Below are positions 7,501 to 11,462 of a stretch of DNA of 11,462 nucleotides, in pieces. The stretch lies in the NCBI GenBank assembly GCA_018380195.1, contig JAGZUC010000042.1, forward strand, positions 1-11,462. Reading direction: 5' to 3'. The stretch is from Collinsella sp. (lineage in GTDB: Bacteria > Actinomycetota > Coriobacteriia > Coriobacteriales > Coriobacteriaceae). The notes beneath the pieces are model-generated. The model was not told the DNA's origin. It worked only from the letters and a program-made list of their open reading frames with translations, and ran no database searches. The translations under genes and the position numbers were made by a program. The number at the start of each line of letters is the position of its first letter. Positions within the stretch are counted from its first letter, which is position 1.

Positions 7501-7888
7501 CAACGCGCTTTTCGCCGCCGCAGTCGAGGCGCGTGCCAAGGTCGCGCCAGCCAAGGCTATCCTGGACGAGAAGCAGGCCGTGGTGGACGGGCTCCAGCCC
7601 GACTATGATGCGGCACTCGCCGCCTATGAGCAGGCGAAGTCCGACCGTATCGCAGCGGAGCAGGATCTTTCCGATGAGATTGCCCGACAGGAGGCGGAGA
7701 AGGCCGCAAAGAAGCAGGCGGCATACAGCCCGAAGCACCTCGCCGTCACGGAGGCCGCCCAGCCCGGCAGCCTCGCCCAGACCGGCGACCGCGCTGGCCT
7801 CATCGGCGAGACGTTCGCCATCGGCGGTACCGTCCTCGTGGCAGCCGGCGTCTTCCTCGATCGAAAGAAGCGTCGCGAGCAGATGTAA
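4520..7888 (+). CDS. Large LAxTG-anchored coiled-coil surface protein with CAP/SCP-like domain
   Basis: A cell-wall-anchored surface protein of about 1122 residues, probably an adhesin or surface stalk. It has a basic N-region and hydrophobic stretch (31-54) ending AAFA, a likely signal peptidase I site. An Ala/Lys/Asp-rich coiled coil runs 83-452. A globular CAP/SCP-like part lies at about 490-655, with MRSVNDYRKSVGLPEL from 503, IAHSQQF near 540, SLAWNYG near 551 and GHYIHVITP with His624. A second coiled coil spans 673-1060. The C-terminus has LAQTG at 1085-1089, a hydrophobic helix and the basic tail DRKKRREQM, an LAxTG-type signal used by class E sortases in actinobacteria. ATG 4520 is preferred: AAAAGGA lies 11 bases upstream and the signal peptide then has normal form. 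ATG 4493 is possible; an in-frame ATG at 4412 lies inside the promoter. The CAP glutamate expected before the AW motif is not seen. Confidence 0.88.
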   Translation: MTQGKHFAAGGDHFAALPSKKIHAPKGIARLTVTAATMAAMTGSSLISPFAAFAQTGDGGTQHPAVMSPIAAHAGAASGTGAKSAAQTIADLQKAVDKAKAKEDAAKASYDEAAGSYNEAVSARDQAKASYDSVVSAGTAADRAAMDEYARQVAEGKDAADAAGKDLEQAKAGLADAKADASKKDETYQSVLKAALDAKDALDKAKADAAGATPEAISAAEQAVSDAQDAVSKAQTELDRANATLADAQSKLVAAQSAKDSADTVLAAAQQNKDTADAKAAAASAAYEQAKADLAAAEAGASGPEYDAAKQKVADAEAALAAARAVQSQCESELKQAQSAAATAQTDLNDAQASLAAKQQVALDASSGVNDAQSALDAANSDLDAAKQANSDAIAKLDAAKQAVKDAESAKAAADEELANAKTAKDTADAAVTAAQQKVDEAQAKLDSADAQLKQGAIGFFRAMGADDAAGIILNAKYASYTEVGNEKDATSLTNMIDAIKWMRSVNDYRKSVGLPELQVTYKLIAAGISNANYSDTVIAHSQQFNGTGDSLAWNYGTDPIRQWVDQEKVYFDQAVEALYGVTGLTGKDAYDFYFEKGGYYNNPIDAYIAENFGKSDPYASVGHYIHVITPTLGAMGFGVCSKGTMYGWKTDSFTASWSDSSKSPWNTDPISVDEYEQNLTSYIDSLKNAKSALDAAKADLASKQRAAAGAAAAVRQKQVAADSAQAGVDAAKQGVDEAQETVNATGRDIAAKQQGVTDAQTELDAAKSNLEAANAAVVTAKSTVQQKQVAFDAANAAVTTAQSKLDSAKTDTAAKQQGVTDANADLAKFFQDVADAKKALDTAKSAYDAEAAEQTEKATVLAAAKQKADGTASALADAQRATDAAKAEVTAAGTKLTGSKSDLEGAQSNLDLLTGLAAKLTEAQQREQDAAKAVKDSKAAFDTAKADVIAAESLVSAAEQAKAQADAKLAKLNSIDAGAALVSGHDANADDTLNALFAAAVEARAKVAPAKAILDEKQAVVDGLQPDYDAALAAYEQAKSDRIAAEQDLSDEIARQEAEKAAKKQAAYSPKHLAVTEAAQPGSLAQTGDRAGLIGETFAIGGTVLVAAGVFLDRKKRREQM

Positions 7889-7895
7889 AAGCGAA

Positions 7896-7931
7896 CCGGG
7901 CGTTGGACACCGGCCAGTTGTCAACGCCCGG
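7896..7931 (+). terminator. Intercistronic hairpin after surface protein gene
   Basis: CCGGGCGTTG (7896-7905) and CAACGCCCGG (7922-7931) form a perfect 10-bp stem with a 16-base loop, 7 bases after the surface protein stop codon. There is no T-run after it and the next ribosome site is only about 11 bases away, so it is as likely an RNA stability or partial-termination element as a full terminator. Confidence 0.5.
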
Positions 7932-7953
7932 CTTCATGGATAGGGGGATCGGT

Positions 7954-8604
7954 GTGAGAACAAAGGCTATTATCGTTGCGTTTCTGGTGTGCCTCATGGC
8001 ACCTCAACTTGGATGCGCCAGCGTTGCAAAGCAAGAAAGCGGCTCTGCGGAAAGGACCACCACAGCGGTAAAGAATAAAGACAAAAAGAAGCCAAGTGAA
8101 GAAAAGGCGGCGCAAGCCTCTGGAGACAAGACCGAGGAGAAGAAAGAATCCGACGGCAAGGACCAGAAGTCCGATGACTCCAAGAAGGAGGATAACAAGT
8201 CTTCCGATTCCTCGAAGTCGGACAGCAAGGGCGATTCCTCCCAGTCCAAGCAGAATTCCGACAATTCGCAGAGTTCCAGCAGCAACAATTCCTCTTCCAA
8301 CGGCGGCAGCCAGAAGAAGTGGGTTGCCGAGCAGGGCCACTGGGAGACAGATTACAGCCAGGTCTGGGTACCGAATGTAGTGTATACGCGCCATGAACGT
8401 TGGATGTGCTCTGTATGCCATGCAACGTTTAACTTAGCAGCCGAAATGGACAATCATGTTATCTCTACCTACGGTGATGCACAACACCCTAATGGAGCTT
8501 CTGCAATCAATGATTCGTATACCACCTCTGAGGACCAGGGACATTATGAACAGAAGGCTACGGGACAGCATTGGGTTGTCGACGTCGCCGGTCACTGGGA
8601 GTAA
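7954..8604 (+). CDS. Secreted protein with Lys/Ser-rich linker and CxxC...H...H domain
   Basis: A 216-residue exported protein of unknown function. The N-terminus MRTKAIIVAFLVCLMAPQLGC is a signal peptide. Cys21 could be a lipobox cysteine, but QLGC lacks the usual Leu at -3, and SVA after residue 25 offers a signal peptidase I site. Residues 26-120 are a low-complexity Lys/Glu/Asp/Ser linker. The C-terminal 95 residues hold Cys152-x2-Cys155-x12-His168-x9-His178, framed by repeated GHWE, GHYE, HWVVD and GHWE motifs. Similar Cys/His, HW-rich modules occur in secreted proteins of gut Gram-positives, from memory; metal binding is inferred. GTG 7954 is chosen because AGGGGG (7942-7947) sits 6 bases upstream. 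ATG 7936 lacks a ribosome site. It follows the surface protein by 65 bp and may share its transcript. Confidence 0.8.
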   Translation: MRTKAIIVAFLVCLMAPQLGCASVAKQESGSAERTTTAVKNKDKKKPSEEKAAQASGDKTEEKKESDGKDQKSDDSKKEDNKSSDSSKSDSKGDSSQSKQNSDNSQSSSSNNSSSNGGSQKKWVAEQGHWETDYSQVWVPNVVYTRHERWMCSVCHATFNLAAEMDNHVISTYGDAQHPNGASAINDSYTTSEDQGHYEQKATGQHWVVDVAGHWE

Positions 8605-8655
8605 TGGACATTTGTTCCCCTTCTCTTGCGTTCGGTGAATACATATTTGTTCGCG

Positions 8656-8680
8656 GGCGGTCGGTTTCGGCCGCCTTTTT
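8656..8680 (+). terminator. Strong intrinsic terminator after secreted-protein gene
   Basis: GGCGGTCG pairs with CGGCCGCC (one T-G pair) around loop GTTT and is followed directly by TTTTT. It lies about 50 bases after the stop codon and closes the surface protein/secreted protein unit. Confidence 0.9.
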
Positions 8681-8733
8681 ATGTGCTCAGTTTGGGAATA
8701 AACGATAGGAGAATAATCAATCAGGAGGCCGCT

Positions 8734-8874
8734 GTGGAAAACAAGAATGCCAGTAAAAAGAAAACCGAAGAGCCGATGAGCCTCAAGGATAAAAAGGGAC
8801 AGGCCATTGCCGGATCAAAAAGAATTGCTGAGGAGCGCGCTGAACGTAGAAGACTAATGGGCCTTGACGTCTAG
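8734..8874 (+). CDS. Small basic protein of unknown function (46 aa)
   Basis: I do not recognise this protein. It is highly charged (VENKNASKKKTEEPMSLKDK at the start, then a helical, basic stretch with AEERAERRR, ending MGLDV), with no signal peptide or membrane segment. GTG 8734 is chosen because AGGAGG (8723-8728) lies 5 bases upstream and because upstream in-frame codons run back through the strong terminator at 8656-8680. ATG 8777 (MSLKD) is a poorer alternative. Position just before the putative origin of transfer suggests a small accessory gene of the mobilization module, but nothing in the sequence proves that. Confidence 0.6.
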   Translation: MENKNASKKKTEEPMSLKDKKGQAIAGSKRIAEERAERRRLMGLDV

Positions 8875-8923
8875 CTGATAACTCCGGTGATGTCTAAATT
8901 GTTTCCCGAAGCCTTTCGAGAAA

Positions 8924-9074
8924 GAAGATGAGGCCTCTCACCTTCTGCCTACGCTTCGCTTCGTCTATGCCCCTTCTGGGGCATGCAAGATGGGTGTGGG
9001 TGGCAACAAATGGGCCCATACGGGCCATTTGTTTTCCCACACATCTTGCTTTACCACCTCTCACGGCGGTAAAG
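8924..9074. other. Hairpin-rich stretch, candidate origin of transfer (oriT)
   Basis: The 324-bp gap before mobC holds a run of four adjoining inverted repeats: 8924-8945 (GAAGATGAG/CTCACCTTC, one mismatch), 8967-8984 (ATGCCCC-TTCT-GGGGCAT, perfect), 8985-9049 (a 26-pair stem with a GG bulge, an internal loop, a single-G bulge and loop ATAC), and 9049-9074 (CTTTACC/GGTAAAG). Relaxase origins are typically such non-coding inverted repeats directly upstream of mobC-mobA. I could not match a known nic sequence. The part from 9075 to 9143 shows only a weak 4-bp hairpin before TTTTT (about 9095-9113). Confidence 0.5.
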
Positions 9075-9143
9075 TTTTCACGAGGCGTTTTCAAGTCGCG
9101 TCGGCGATTTTTAAGCACTCGAAAAGGAAAGCGAATCGAATAG

Positions 9144-9172
9144 CCGGTTTTGCACCGGAGGCCTCTCCGGTG
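9144..9172 (+). promoter_or_regulatory. Two mutually exclusive hairpins before mobC
   Basis: CCGGT (9144-9148) can pair with ACCGG (9154-9158), while CACCGGAG (9153-9160) can pair with CTCCGGTG (9165-9172) around loop GCCT. Both use 9154-9158, so only one can form. The stronger one ends 26 bases before the mobC start. It could be a MobC binding site for autoregulation, part of oriT, or an RNA switch in the leader. Confidence 0.5.
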
Positions 9173-9198
9173 TGCGATTCATTTTCGAGGAGCTGCCC

Positions 9199-9732
9199 GT
9201 GAGTACGAAACGTCCGTTCACAGTCAAGGCGACGCTGAGCGAAGAAGAAAAGAAAACGCTTGTTGCGTTTTCCAAAAAGGCCCAGATGTCTGAGGCCGAA
9301 CTGATTAGGTATTTCCTGCGTCCCGACGATGCGGTGACTCGCGGGGTTAATCTGGCTGAAGATGAAGAGCGAACCGAGATGATTCGCATCCGGGTTTCTC
9401 CAAGTGAGAAAAAATCCATTGGGAATCGCGCCTCTGAACTCGGCGTGTCGATGTCGGCCTTCATGCGTCGCACCGCTCTTGTCGGGAGAGTCGAGAAAAT
9501 CGATGTCGATCGGGCGTCGATCGACAAGATCTACCACGAGTTGCTGAAGGAAGGAACGAACCTCAATCAGCTCATGTATTTTGTGAACGCCCAAGGGCTT
9601 CCCGCGTACAATTCGAAAGCTGTTTTCCGAACTCTTGAAAAGGTTTATCAAGTTGGGCGTAAGCTAGACCGTTTCATCGATGAGCTCGAGAAACGCTATT
9701 TCGTCGGCGGTGATCAAAATGACCGTCATTAA
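9199..9732 (+). CDS. mobC: MobC-like relaxosome accessory protein, two RHH-like segments
   Basis: A 177-residue DNA-binding partner of the relaxase, expected to bind oriT and help nicking. Residues about 5-40 (RPFTVKATLSEEEKKTLVAF...MSEAELIRYF) and 58-95 (MIRIRVSPSEKKSIGNRASE...VSMSAFMRRT) each look like a ribbon-helix-helix unit: a beta strand followed by two helices. The C-terminal part has the MobC-family signature GTNLNQLMYFVNAQG near residues 125-140, then a helical end. GTG 9199 is chosen because GAGGAG (9187-9192) lies 6 bases upstream; GTG 9172 is an in-frame alternative at the foot of a hairpin. The last 14 bases overlap mobA, implying translational coupling. Confidence 0.85.
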   Translation: MSTKRPFTVKATLSEEEKKTLVAFSKKAQMSEAELIRYFLRPDDAVTRGVNLAEDEERTEMIRIRVSPSEKKSIGNRASELGVSMSAFMRRTALVGRVEKIDVDRASIDKIYHELLKEGTNLNQLMYFVNAQGLPAYNSKAVFRTLEKVYQVGRKLDRFIDELEKRYFVGGDQNDRH

Positions 9733-10918
9733 GCAGAAGAGCGTTTCGAGTGAACGGTATGCGAAAAATGTCCGTGCTTACATCAACGGAAAAGATGCGA
9801 TTGCGCGTGGTGGCTGGAACATCGAATGGAGCAATCGCTGGTTTTCGAAGATGGATAGAACCAGAAAGGTTTTCCATCACGACAGACCGTCGAGAGCCGG
9901 AGCCAAAAACGTAATCATGCTACATCAGATCCTCGCGTTTCTTCCGGAGGAATGCAGCTGCAACGGAGGCAAGATGACCCCCGATGCATGTTTGGCCTAC
10001 GCGGAGCAATGGCTTGCGAAGCACTATCCGCATCAACAAGTGATTCTCGCGCTGCACGAAGAAAGCGATAAAGCGGGAAAACGCTACGCAGTGCACATGG
10101 CGATCAACCGTACCGATTTGCTGACCGGCAAACGTTGCGAGACGGGCGGGCGGCATGGAAAGTACGAACGCGCCTCATGGGTCCGAGAACTCGATAAGGA
10201 CTGGAATCTCGCCCAACTTGAAAAAGGAAAGAAGAATTCGATAATTCGCGATCGCCAGCCGCGCGACACGGAAAAGGAGATTATCGGTCGCGGTGAGTAC
10301 AGTTACAAAAACAATCTGCGTGAGCTGATCCATCTTGCAATCAATGAAGGTCGCCCGAAGAATATGGAGCAGTTCAAAAAACTACTTGCCTCATGGGGCG
10401 TAGACATTTTCATCAAGAACAATCGAGTCTACGCGACGGATCTCGATATCAAAGAGGCCGGCAATCCGAAGTGTACCTTCAATCTGACTCGTCTTGACGG
10501 ACGCTTTGCGTTGAAGTCATTGCAGAGGGCTTTCGAAAATAACGTCAGGGAAGCCGAGCGAGCCCTTCCTTATGAGAAGCGCTGCGAGATATACATCCAA
10601 CGTCTCAAGAAAGCGTATTCGGCGTGGGTCGAACAGGCGAAAGCGAGCAAAGGCGTCGCCTACAATCTGTTCCCTAAATTCATTGCACCGAAGTGTGACG
10701 AAGACCTGCTCGAAGATCCCGCCGTACGCGATGAACTTCTTGCGCGTCGCGGTTATGCAAGGGAGATTCGCAACCGTTACGCCGGCGCCGTTCCCGATGC
10801 CGGCGACGATCGCGTTCGCGCCGCCGGTCAGGCGCACAGCGGTAGCGCCGTGTCGCGACAGATGGACGATCGCGTTGTCGACCGTGGCGATTTCTCACGT
10901 GGCGACACGCCTCGCTAG
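9719..10918 (+). CDS. mobA: MobA-type relaxase (relaxase/mobilization nuclease family)
   Basis: A 399-residue HUH-type DNA strand transferase expected to nick oriT, stay attached to the 5' end and pilot the strand during mobilization. The N-terminus (TVIKQKSVSSERYAKNVRAY) carries Tyr14 and Tyr21; Tyr21 is the likelier nucleophile by position. The metal-site region is VILALHEES (His113) and VHMAIN (His126, Asn130), a variant of the usual HxxxxN-type motif III. It fits the PF03432 relaxase family, probably MOBP. Residues 170-330 are a basic helical region, and the last 50 residues are Arg/Asp/Gly-rich and probably disordered. ATG 9719 overlaps the mobC end by 14 bp and has only a weak GGCGGTGA before it, as expected for coupled translation; ATG 9680 has no ribosome site. 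No coupling protein or type IV secretion gene is nearby, so transfer would need a helper. Confidence 0.88.
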   Translation: MTVIKQKSVSSERYAKNVRAYINGKDAIARGGWNIEWSNRWFSKMDRTRKVFHHDRPSRAGAKNVIMLHQILAFLPEECSCNGGKMTPDACLAYAEQWLAKHYPHQQVILALHEESDKAGKRYAVHMAINRTDLLTGKRCETGGRHGKYERASWVRELDKDWNLAQLEKGKKNSIIRDRQPRDTEKEIIGRGEYSYKNNLRELIHLAINEGRPKNMEQFKKLLASWGVDIFIKNNRVYATDLDIKEAGNPKCTFNLTRLDGRFALKSLQRAFENNVREAERALPYEKRCEIYIQRLKKAYSAWVEQAKASKGVAYNLFPKFIAPKCDEDLLEDPAVRDELLARRGYAREIRNRYAGAVPDAGDDRVRAAGQAHSGSAVSRQMDDRVVDRGDFSRGDTPR

Positions 10919-11034
10919 CTTTGGATAGTTCATCGTCAGTGCCCTGGTGCGCTACCGTTCGGTGCCGATTCTGCCACGTCCGCAGTCTCGGCGAGGGTGA
11001 GGAGCATGAATTGAATGAAGAGAGCCAGTCGCTC

Positions 11035-11043
11035 TGATAAAAT
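11035..11043 (+). promoter_or_regulatory. Extended -10 promoter of the small hydrophobic peptide gene
   Basis: TGATAAAAT is an extended -10 box (TGnTAAAAT). TTGAAT at 11011-11016 resembles a -35, but the 21-base spacer is too long for standard use. The predicted start near 11050 gives a structured leader of about 57 bases. The rest of the 188-bp gap after mobA (10919-11034) shows nothing I can name. Confidence 0.5.
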
Positions 11044-11071
11044 CGTCCTCGCTGGCGGCAGTCCTCGTGCC

Positions 11072-11106
11072 GGGCAGAGCCCTCCATCCGATGGGAGGTG
11101 ATGCCC
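11072..11106 (+). promoter_or_regulatory. Leader hairpin enclosing the ribosome binding site
   Basis: GGGCA (11072-11076) pairs with TGCCC (11102-11106), directly abutting the ATG at 11107. Inside it CCCTCCAT (11080-11087) pairs with ATGGGAGG (11091-11098), with one mismatch and loop CCG. The Shine-Dalgarno GGGAGG lies in the inner stem. An upstream CGGCA/TGCCG hairpin (11056-11072) competes for one base of the outer stem. Translation should be low unless this structure opens. Confidence 0.65.
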
Positions 11107-11232
11107 ATGACCGATTTCACCGAGTTCGTGAAGCTCCTGACCGCTATGGTCTCGCTCCTCACGGCCCTTGTCGGCCTTTCCAAGGCACTTAAGCAGGGCC
11201 CGAAGCCCAAAAAGAAAGGTCACCGTCGCTAA
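11107..11232 (+). CDS. 41-aa hydrophobic peptide with basic tail, type I toxin-like
   Basis: A 41-residue peptide: a short acidic start (MTDFTEF), one hydrophobic, Leu/Ala/Val-rich segment at residues 7-28, and a Lys/Arg-rich tail ending KPKKKGHRR. One membrane helix with a basic tail is the form of type I toxins and of holin-like toxins, but I do not recognise a specific family. The ribosome site GGGAGGTGA is strong in sequence yet folded into a hairpin, and an opposing promoter lies past the 3' end; both fit an antisense-RNA-controlled toxin. It could also be an ordinary small membrane or phage-like protein. It follows the mobilization genes, where an addiction module would help maintain a mobile element. 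Confidence 0.65.
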   Translation: MTDFTEFVKLLTAMVSLLTALVGLSKALKQGPKPKKKGHRR

Positions 11233-11295
11233 GACGATGACCTAACTCTACTAAGCAACGGCTCTGCCCAGCTCACCACAACTTGGGCTGCCGTC
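11200..11295 (-). ncRNA. Putative antisense antitoxin RNA to the peptide gene
   Basis: On the minus strand TGGACG (11331-11326), an 18-base spacer and TAAAAT (11307-11302) form a candidate promoter, with a start near 11295. The RNA would run leftward across the peptide gene's 3' UTR and the end of its coding region, as antitoxin RNAs do in 3'-overlapping type I systems. The left end given here is arbitrary: I found no clear terminator for it. This is inferred from the promoter and position only. Confidence 0.3.
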
Positions 11296-11306
11296 GGCAC
11301 TATTTT
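11258..11306 (+). terminator. Composite hairpin and T-rich tail after the peptide gene
   Basis: ACGGC (11258-11262) pairs with GCCGT (11290-11294), and GCCCA (11266-11270) pairs with TGGGC (11284-11288) within it around a 13-base loop. TATTTT follows at 11301-11306, a little distant from the stem. It is a plausible end for the peptide mRNA; on the other strand the same fold would sit near the 5' end of the putative antisense RNA. Confidence 0.45.
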
Positions 11307-11393
11307 ACCCTCCTGACGAGGAATTCGTCCATAATTCAAAAATCAAATTGTGCCTGCTATCGAACCTTGATTATCAACTTCATCCGAACACCT

Positions 11394-11429
11394 CCCACAT
11401 TCATCCGTACATGTGCGGATGAATGTGGG
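11394..11429. repeat. 36-bp near-perfect palindrome with upstream half-site repeat
   Basis: CCCACATTCATCCG (11394-11407) and CGGATGAATGTGGG (11416-11429) are exact reverse complements, and the central TACATGTG is palindromic apart from one T-G pair. TTCATCCGAACA (11379-11390) repeats the half-site TTCATCCGTACA (11400-11411) exactly 21 bases upstream, two helical turns. This suggests a dimeric protein-binding site belonging to a gene beyond the window. The final bases include GGCCG-GAT-CGGCC. Nothing else is seen from 11310 to the end. Confidence 0.75.
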
Positions 11430-11462
11430 AACCCGATATTCTGAGGGCCGGATCGGCCGGCC

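Noticed and set aside
6563..7924. A 453-codon minus-strand open frame opposite the surface protein
   Set aside because: Its Leu/Gly/Cys-rich repetitive translation mirrors the alanine-rich coiled coil on the plus strand; no ribosome site or domain is seen.
11072..11269. Fst/par-type toxin with direct repeats
   Set aside because: The shared 10-mer is inverted rather than direct, so an antisense RNA over the 3' copy would be identical, not complementary, to the leader copy.

Overview
The window looks like high-GC, Gram-positive gut actinobacterial DNA, most likely Coriobacteriia and closest in feel to Collinsella. The reasons are a mannose-family PTS operon ending in a ManO/DUF956 gene, a GC-rich sequence with strong GGAGG ribosome binding sites, and a large surface protein ending in an LAxTG-type sortase signal. 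The genus is an inference; no marker gene fixes it.

Left part (1-3704), core-like. A 42-bp perfect palindrome (31-72) precedes an operon for a mannose/fructose/sorbose-family phosphotransferase: fused EIIAB (211-1200), EIIC (1219-2037), EIID (2054-2974). A ManO/DUF956 gene (3095-3493) follows, behind its own apparent promoter and a hairpin. Next come a long hairpin (3502-3570) and a tRNA-Arg with anticodon CCT (3629-3704).

Middle part (3705-8680), accessory-like. Downstream of the tRNA is a lower-GC gene-free stretch with four copies of a CACCATTTTGGTGA-like motif. A small XRE repressor gene on the minus strand (4149-4397) then faces a very large surface protein gene on the plus strand (about 4520-7888). 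Their two promoters overlap face to face inside one perfect 12-bp dyad, so the repressor probably controls both itself and the surface protein. The surface protein has a signal peptide, an alanine-rich coiled coil, a CAP/SCP-like globular domain, a second coiled coil, and an LAQTG anchor. A secreted protein with a lysine/serine-rich linker and a CxxC...H...H domain (7954-8604) follows, ended by a clear intrinsic terminator.

Right part (8681-11462), mobilization module. A 46-residue ORF (8734-8874) is followed by a hairpin-rich non-coding stretch (8924-9172), the best candidate for the origin of transfer, then a MobC-like accessory protein with two ribbon-helix-helix-like segments (9199-9732) and a MobA-type relaxase (9719-10918) overlapping it by 14 bp. 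At 11107-11232 a 41-residue peptide with one hydrophobic segment and a basic tail lies behind an extended -10 promoter. Its Shine-Dalgarno sequence and start codon are enclosed in a hairpin, and an opposing promoter is visible beyond its 3' end. This resembles a type I toxin-antitoxin locus. The window closes with a 36-bp near-perfect palindrome.

Taken together, bases after the tRNA look like a mobilizable element carrying surface/secreted proteins as cargo, with oriT-mobC-mobA for transfer using helper machinery and possibly an addiction peptide. No integrase, replication protein, coupling protein, sortase or second attachment site is visible, so the element's borders and its mode of maintenance are unproven.
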